From the NCBI GenBank assembly GCA_947525005.1, contig CANNUY010000001.1, forward strand, positions 310,001-374,000: 64,000 nucleotides of DNA, in the 5' to 3' direction. The notes beneath the pieces are model-generated. The model did no database searches. It was not told the origin of the DNA and was given only the letters and a program-made list of their open reading frames with translations. Numbering within the stretch: position 1 is the first letter of the stretch; every line of letters starts with the position of its first letter. The position numbers were made by a program, and so were the translations under genes. Source of the DNA: an uncultured Candidatus Melainabacteria bacterium. GTDB lineage: Bacteria > Cyanobacteriota > Vampirovibrionia > Gastranaerophilales > Gastranaerophilaceae. Below, one piece after another: positions 63,001-64,000 of the stretch.

Positions 63001-64000
63001 TTAGTATTAGATGCAACATACAAAGCTAATAAAACTTGGGCACAACAAATTAAAGATGATTGTTTAGATGCAGAAACAGATAGTTATATAGTTTATAATG
63101 ATACATTCTTAGGTACAAAAGGTATCAGAGAAGCTAAATATGAAGGTTCTGCTGCAAATGATAGTGTTGAAATATTTATAAAAGAACAAAAAGATGCCTT
63201 GAATGAAATCTCTATAACAGAAACTTCTAAACAAAGAGTATTCCAATTTAGAGCATATCCTGATGTAGACAATCAAGACCCTGATGCACCAGTTACTGAG
63301 TATGTTTATAATATGACTCAAAATCTTGGTGTTGTTACAGCTGGTAAATTAAAGGTTCAAGGTTTAGATAAGACAAACTCAATCATTGATGCAACAAATG
63401 TTGATACAAATGACAGATATTCAATGTTTATGCTTTCTAATGCTACAGAATTTGTCCTTTCTGATGTAACAATTAGAAACGCAATTTCATCTATACCAAG
63501 CTATAATACATCAGTTCTTATGGTTTTAAATGCAGGTGCAAACGCAACTGTTAAGAATGTAATCTTTGAAGATAATGAAGGTTATGCAGTATATGTCAAT
63601 GATGGTGTTGCGAAGTTTGATTCTGTAACATTTACAGCTCCTCAAACAGCAGATGCTGATAATACAAATAACTCAATCTATGTTTACAGTAATAAAGCTA
63701 CATTAAACATTGATGGAACAAACGTATTTGGAACAATGATAAGAAATGTTTCTGGTACAGTGAATGTCAACGGTGCAAACGAATTTGGTGCAAATATTTT
63801 GAACACTTCTGGTACTATGAATTTTGATGGCGTAAATACATTTAACGCATCAATCTCTAACACTAGAAATGGTAATATTACTATGCAAGGTAAAAACATC
63901 TTTACTGGATTAACCGGTGAAAATGGTTCTGCGATTTCAAACATTGCTTCAACATTGAATATTTCAGGTAATACTACCTTTAAAGGTAACACTGCTAACC
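45097..64000 (+). CDS. giant secreted modular beta-solenoid adhesin-like protein (3' end outside window)
   Basis: One frame runs without a stop from ATG 45097 to the last base: at least 6,301 residues. The start has a weak AGAAG. A signal peptide is clear ('MINIKKTFIKYIILLAMLFG', cleavage near residue 29 at 'EVFA'). The mature protein is rich in Asn, Thr, Asp, Gly, Val and Ile, and nearly free of Cys. Short strands with Asn turns repeat as in right-handed beta-helices. GGAI-type motifs with nearby 'F..N' strands, as in chlamydial Pmp proteins, cluster at about 45.6-45.8 kb and 49.4-50.6 kb. From about 47.0 kb a landmark segment recurs every 2.1-2.4 kb, eight times. Family members are surface adhesins or autotransporters; this function is inferred, and the C-terminal secretion domain is not visible. 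Confidence 0.85.
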   Translation, partial: MINIKKTFIKYIILLAMLFGISISTEVFAAPITLSTSSSAGSCSINIGGTTYYFNPTGTNFEGMTYIKNTTQTASAADADFVVGGTYYKLVNPTVSEAENTIENSYFSGVTSTTAGSVKSVTSGNFSIKNSNFVGNKAENTSGGVVNGGVFAISRVSPVIISNALFKDNSATGNGGAILFDNDRQVSISDTRFLNNTANSGGAIYLKDVKNAIISNTKFIGNNATGNGGAIYSLNASGSTNTITVSGSQFGDSTHNTDDIYLYDNSSLIFTGDESLVYSQIFIKDNSSVAVGNTVNAGTLSLYGVIDSNTDSILTVNSGSRLNLKSGSRIGDTLGLALNGTLGLENDFTWKQNYTSTNSAIVDIASGAKLIFDNNSGTDITLNNITGSGTVQSTGNNLTINNISDTTNMNLSTGTASVSANDVASAKLGRYTLDNETLTLTTTNGGVIGAQNANLINAGSSNNNILILNNDSSATAYQLADVNALGKLTLKNSDVKLLNTRYINNTYAFDNVNLDLIDNTIQSYTFDNAEFANTTLKVDLNLNPVGVDNLVINSGSGNLTLTNLNIMGAITSDFEQNYEIVSGTAISGGSVTFDVDAGILGTSDFGLGTSRTVTNSSAIGSQTVSKYTNVAGKIVGVTVKLVLKDILAAINQADGADRFFNFDNNGDVYTLRENTGVTADGTLSINVNNSKSDVVFDAGHTYSMFVVNSELARVIAQNVTFKGAKKGTNGSVFDISNGIVYLNNVRFQENEDYALYNEGGTVTLVAPTFEYNTIYENALYNKGTMTINGLVNIATNIKNEGGTLTISAANNSILGNNDGGVATSITGTAGEVIINNVSAIKSNIDNKEGSIFRINTTAPASNTQLNGTIDNAGELHISYADILNTITTADKGKTYFDNSVNISNKTVSVSNGGTLYIGGLNLNDAIIDLTAGSNGVITGTLNVSGASRVTINTGAVMTISGATSNITEADANNLIWYIFGELHLENGSKTLKIDNSDTWQGKITLAGGSSFEYSDNSGIPLTLTSLLIESTDETSTFKNMGVDIELSSTDSLAGFMAKYYQYQGSLTSSTSALFGGVKEFEGTSAKHSVAIITGELIDLSGIVLNKYADLNATLSSGDIDNNVLAFTGRNSTATFTGAGIDLTTYNLANISMIDNTNKLTIKDATVTFKSEDITFNTGVYNFENVTMKLQDDDSKMNTYTFNYLTVGGVNNTLDLTVDMDLTAKTIDNLVIKATDSTKTQTIRLSDINVMNIPTGTLTGAIELTLLTVYRRGITDITDKVKLTISDDITDRTTTGGASAEVFWNSVWATKYEYTIKTVESGDFMLYKLVCSIQDYKDLLDELNMYDSSGVTKKFMYDNKKAEETYEMNVDLHDMVGTLQILGLEGGQRANYIIDAKSHSMFKFSSSSTNIQDLLIKDMTIKNALSTTTYGSVVNMNNSLAGATSKVTISNAIITTSGTNTEYGGAIYHNIGTLDISNTTISNNYIASTTSGYGGAIYKSNNTDAVLTLTNVKFTGNYITYADGIGVGAAIYTAGDITIKADNRKSSDFTGNYVRGADNSQVSNAIFVATTTTTSPTINLVVDNGTINFADAITGGRISGNNVYYENQYNIDISGVGTVNFTGGITNAYVKVTSPASVVGNKLNTTFRGVYEYTNINLTGDNLVSLTSLNISNASLGNNPAIYSDGGQITINGVNVHDNKAGGIYIQNAGVSFGAPTNINTFNSNKITTSTATLKGAALTLIDSVVNNGNKILRGDFKNNSLSSNTSSALGGAIYIEGGDAYITLVSDLIGNSAQTSSTINKALGGAIFTNLDLTLSANANKSEITIQGNYTQSGSEKVYNAIFLANGAELIMNSEAANGIINIYDTIEAGYVGDSIGDVTDVTYNADAKSQVTILGAANTSRINIYNKFINTDITSNTVSLVFDGSSKNNVELGDGVEQSDLLNTSHNSAYSTLTVNSGNLYLKNMIINKADQVLNISNGVNTTILNSIINMQDTGNVQFSTLNLGKLSSDASSIYKIDFQFEDGIVSWDKFDVDATSTGTLTLDINFIAGDNKYITTGEYTIINTESNIKLALSEYTKQHGVWNYKIERNTVNYDDYIGSKSADVLGNKLIISEQKEDTLLAILKYGNGKNNDDTPENPDYNVNDPTTNIRYFTFNGGTRDKVYYLTSDVRSDEPLPAGILYIKGNENKGGTVSNDVIDGSYVTHVDGGDDIVGNYALFNIQKDTENPNRKITIDISNLTIQNIGIYTNLGSSVVTLNDENATVRMNKVILLDNLGNAILNNAGYVELNSVTFAAPTDPTKDINNISNSANKQDESGNVTQGLYAKQSEFNVNIFNAGLFKSEVSNFYSNITNNGTIIFAGTGNQFVSLDPDKQITLSASRGNGTLDILSGASLILGTNATISTNQIVKIRNGSELALNGGTLFLENNDIFEAGGVLSSKLENSTSTVLNYDVALNASTPRPIYDTEGNMQFERGYFDFESGTINIGITQATTLYVTELDTIAQAVVLNMNRADSILEIYNHHDDSTAIYIDLGKVADGADSWNDGTISLHNSTLVMTPIDPADRDNSQFRFTTQILYGDETSIFKNINSDIAIANSQKSGFFGEYIQEGDDAVTTIYATGSFWGYNKVTNEDGSTTVSVAKKSIKGGLVDIICSSALENNETVSNIDLYSGVSLKIGALGGVIDKNIFKFASGASNATANFYFNSNVVDENIYFMLNPINNNSSNTIVMGSDDFITNVRLGFDKDKLKFSFGENAAGATTYKFVNSVLNLTKESEIFADVTSSKITDFNTYTFAYLDVDENTVIHLDLDLATEDKYSVSDVIQLLGVLTDDAGAPVEKEMKIYFHITEPSKISDEQSRVIEILTGAGASSYNIKIANDPEDIKWTYSVGSYIVDGAAQVSYDTFMGTKSLDTFDKNGDGKDDSVELTSNQEDTLRAVNVYEYCDVKYFNFRTKDDPVDAVIEDVRVYKLIDNLGVTKKQLNIVGINRESSIIDGCANLDPEGDPDANKGFTMFQVTNAATILNISDVTIKNADLGDGTDNSDKASVMYITGSNANVTLKNVTFVNNEGVVDVDAAAGTINATSAAIYNSSNLTMTNVKFNSGTNDQIANNIINDAGTIYINSEGNEPNIFGSYITNTATGRITFQTDSYSQLTSTMINDNANAQITIDTGAELAMDGASKIMLNDGRMFVYGKITSNSGNIVISKDATLTLRGEDSKISDFINIDVMGSLVVDNNTVSEDNNTGEINYGLVLGDGDSLINDGNTMTGNVELSSNGVLSLRRGLKDAVDDDDTTLLTLNNSQIKGSDTSILYNGRSQYDDGLTIKVVSDEAGFAGTYYQYGRSSKLIIGYETDKDDPKTITSRGTIFSGAKYIDEGSSLDVYANTINYSKVLLGTDAKYTHYAMSTQGGTIDNNLLTFFKSGATATFTYDDTQIAGPAPDADPTTLTDAEKFPVTYNLYSIASSAGITTERIYNNIVFSKVQVNFANTDYTGHNAYTFNDSLLNFMENTESADYRTYKFTKATFNNTEMNIDIDLVSGNSDKIEIAAGGEATGVITITGLNLVKFDPSQQGTYQIIVNGSNNFYLQLSDKLTTDQSGYTWDYKIDENAPIVYNSQFIGKKGIDVATKETYQDSIRIYNEQQDTLSAISTFVSDLERRFVFDESVNQTYSLISDVGVVSAGTLTVQGNINRDSIIDGEYVGTDGNVAHHSMFNITDVTEKDGAVTKNPVNLTINNVSIQNAGVIGETGASALYINNADSTVTLNRVTLRNNDQRAISNIMGILSLKNVTFEEADYGNTLYNTGLVVTSGSNVFNTVITNEVKSNTAPENTTLTNMLPNNFNVAAPDVTFITTGINEFNADIVNNATIQFAGTDDSLMNIKGRGTVYFSGKATLYGDIDNDIVIKVSPNGQLILSGMEEQIEDGEGNVTSTNFIPSSITLDFVNGGDLWDPEGKITLDGGIFEFYGRDAAEGAGIDDKKGMNGYFSSTTRGGVLNINSGLFVVKNASTSTAERKDLVDEVEVTINKGARLLVTGYEVVNFGTDDTIHEGAEIELVDNAKFILNGITYINENGDELHDLRLDNDDFVSGDSKTARFINNGINIVIASNQSNYQGIYEQNNDAVINVLAGGAIFGGDKYINSGELSIDADTINYTGIYLGNNVKFTNTINSADNVAQITTNGATPDVAGVLNFIGEGAVAIFGNSTPNAKYAKYELANNIENDKTNTIKFENSEVRLTATGTPQNGRLAHNYTGSTIYQFNNSYINLTDYELADFIDGKVNAPAGNDADGNAGAGAVKGTCDIFQFTNLVTDKDDINKTYIAMDIDFKNRVSDSFVIKSLNSSGYLYIDAINIMTEPVKDDGQDPYIPLRIIQYDNSLLAGYTAEQLLSGEGLNLVELVLTHEGGYVWESNIDDTYTDPQGNVLVDYTNFIGSKTLVITSIVTKNDGLAFNYDRKDLLKTVNEYVVKDTEKNTKTFQFNDAGQIYTMSDNSGESGEGKFIIKGFDEGSTIDAVGQYSLFNMRNVTDMSVDNITFTNAVLIDDDKATSVFYINNTKITLALNNVVFRNNKGYALYNNGSSNVTLQDVTFEAVDKDDLVTTDNSIYNNRGMISITTSADDKENLFATNISNARDGIFNVAGTNTFSGAIINYGTMNMGGTTTIQGELTHNSGLLSFADKVTVTGILTNKSNISVESTGDDIETVFMNTINNFGTISIGGNAKLQSEVIPDINSPSVIQVNEAGVFTIYTDGKVTKGNNLVFKNGSTVNVDDGVLEIDENDTISGEIVLGASLNGLPVDHSVINYYGSKNYFEQGRKYTLNSGTFNLLGGIWRIYEGDTFALNPRYDLVINLTEGEMQLMAFGETFVLNGKDTWTNSVVALSNSALEIGVGLNANSSLNLSKDAQLYNNDDPDGNKSSLTNTGVDLTISADMSEFDGKYTQSKDVEANRVPSLTVTENGLVFGGEKEIQSGSVNITTNGKIYYNNFNIVGAKDDKVTFTTASTGGVIDDTIIKFTGESATATFTNYVPAQAGDTVQDGDTVQADTKANYELGNFDMANGGTSTTIIFENSNIVLTTTDYSTISAYQFNNSVIDMQKDVDSIFNQYNFAKLNNSNSTYKIDVDLSKFTANTMIDIASQTDDNRVSDLIVINDANSVGNIVISDINFLNTLDPKALGVVQILSTPTANVGLELSEEVANKVWYYQITDRKFVQTGNTVSIDSNEFLGEKSLSVTKYGVDSLANDSLRIDVLKYYDVLREINMYDAGEDVIRIFNMVKDDAQAGNGGNDAGADDAVVTTGAVYTLKKSTGSTAVGTMNVVGTLGADNAVIDIINADNHSMFVVDKDGTKLNISNVSINGANNVDDDGVTLNASVIDISSALATVTLENVVFSQNKDDAVYNAGSLNMYNVVFNTGGMLSANSFRNAGIAKLYGTNEFASDVDNSGTINVQETTNPKYTDDVKNTFNIVTNSGHMYFNAGEVEFLGNVNNTGDIKLYVKALISAQITGNGTLYIQGVVPTAENADVVSTVVSATGNITEDVAIDLDENGILQLLGGKATFNSNDNWKGTVLLDDDPDTQTGATMVFKDLTSNGSITSTTTGKLSIESSGAETIFTLEKGSLLNDELQLSIGQNTKLKLDNYIDDQDAMQVLTLSAGDTWNGTIELVGSSLKTTSDLVANSNFEFAFNNQLIGDEASIYENSGLNLVIRKDLSLFKGTYNQTADANNQGGQVNPDGAPQANAGSLTVYMNNYGDNENNNGKMFTGTKNINSGTVTIYDGGTNYYNEKDKTAYYGGFVLGANTQYTNYSAGGSVKSDIVKFADAGTGAVALFTNLTDSKESANAEYNLHAYTSTGENIISFRNSNVTLKDTDYSDKTNYTFGLNTLVNTQDNELKSYNFETLTLTDNAKFNIDIDMKKVVDGAKFPVPADDTADVVADTFKVGANSAGNFIISDINFKDFDINHSLGIIQILSGASDKISLVLDATYKANKTWAQQIKDDCLDAETDSYIVYNDTFLGTKGIREAKYEGSAANDSVEIFIKEQKDALNEISITETSKQRVFQFRAYPDVDNQDPDAPVTEYVYNMTQNLGVVTAGKLKVQGLDKTNSIIDATNVDTNDRYSMFMLSNATEFVLSDVTIRNAISSIPSYNTSVLMVLNAGANATVKNVIFEDNEGYAVYVNDGVAKFDSVTFTAPQTADADNTNNSIYVYSNKATLNIDGTNVFGTMIRNVSGTVNVNGANEFGANILNTSGTMNFDGVNTFNASISNTRNGNITMQGKNIFTGLTGENGSAISNIASTLNISGNTTFKGNTAN
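47025..63600 (+). repeat. long-period protein repeats within the giant gene
   Basis: A segment of the type '(D/K)(D/A)(T/L)L..I..Y', a Phe strand, 'Y.L', a 'G.L.V.G' strand, then '.IID....(H/Y)SMF.I.N.T' starts near 47025, 49087, 51445, 53887, 56012, 58447, 60823 and 63184. In front of most copies is an aromatic strand plus 'F(I/L)G.K(S/G)(L/I)' (for example 51390, 53815, 55940, 58378, 60748, 63105). Spacings are about 2.06, 2.36, 2.44, 2.13, 2.44, 2.38 and 2.36 kb. Copies are divergent, so duplication is old. Confidence 0.75.

Overview
The window reads as an AT-rich (by eye about one third G+C), Gram-negative-type, fermentative bacterial chromosome. Evidence for an outer membrane is a TolC-like outer-membrane factor with an RND pump, a Skp/OmpH-type chaperone and an MsbA-like exporter. 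An AdhE-type aldehyde/alcohol dehydrogenase points to fermentation. The mix of a cyanobacterial-style GH15/phosphorylase-kinase-like protein, many short lineage-specific proteins and a fermentative core suits the non-photosynthetic gut Melainabacteria (Gastranaerophilales). That placement is inference and has not been tested by any search.

Layout. 1-7.8 kb: end of an unknown beta-rich protein, secA on the minus strand, then ispH, rpsA and fusA. 7.9-13.1 kb: two lineage-specific proteins (one with an Asn/Gly tract and a helical tail), surE, an HU gene and an MsbA-like ABC exporter. 13.2-15.2 kb: a soluble histidine kinase overlapping a REC-GGDEF-like-REC regulator. 15.2-15.9 kb: tRNA-Leu(UAA) preceded by two tandem units that repeat its leader and first 11 bases and carry foldable, covarying cassettes; a broken regulator gene lies behind it. 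16.0-22.8 kb: a LysR regulator divergent from a complete tripartite RND efflux operon (OMF, pump, adaptor). 23-27.5 kb: an AraJ-like MFS transporter, valS and a small glycine-rich membrane protein. 27.5-30.5 kb: an XRE regulator, a probable ncRNA from a consensus promoter with an internal operator-like dyad, a CNT nucleoside transporter and a lone radical SAM protein. 30.8-37.2 kb: ribD, UPF0173 hydrolase, TPR protein, NAD kinase, ruvC and an lpd-lipA pair. 37.6-44.5 kb: an HExxH protein, a GH15-like protein, adhE, a small hypothetical gene and skp/ompH.

44.8-64 kb: a second probable ncRNA with its own terminator, then one uninterrupted reading frame from 45097 to the window end (at least 6,301 codons). 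It encodes a secreted, almost cysteine-free, Asn/Thr/Asp-rich beta-solenoid protein. After an N-terminal section with chlamydial-Pmp-like GGAI motifs, a landmark segment recurs every 2.1-2.4 kb, eight times. It is probably a giant surface adhesin or autotransporter; its C-terminus, and so its secretion route, lies outside the window.

The genes fit an anaerobe that makes isoprenoids by the MEP route, lipoylates and reoxidises 2-oxoacid or glycine-cleavage complexes, reduces acetyl-CoA to ethanol, and invests heavily in envelope export and one very large surface protein. The most unusual items are the tRNA-Leu cassettes, the giant modular protein and the two promoter-driven structured RNAs.
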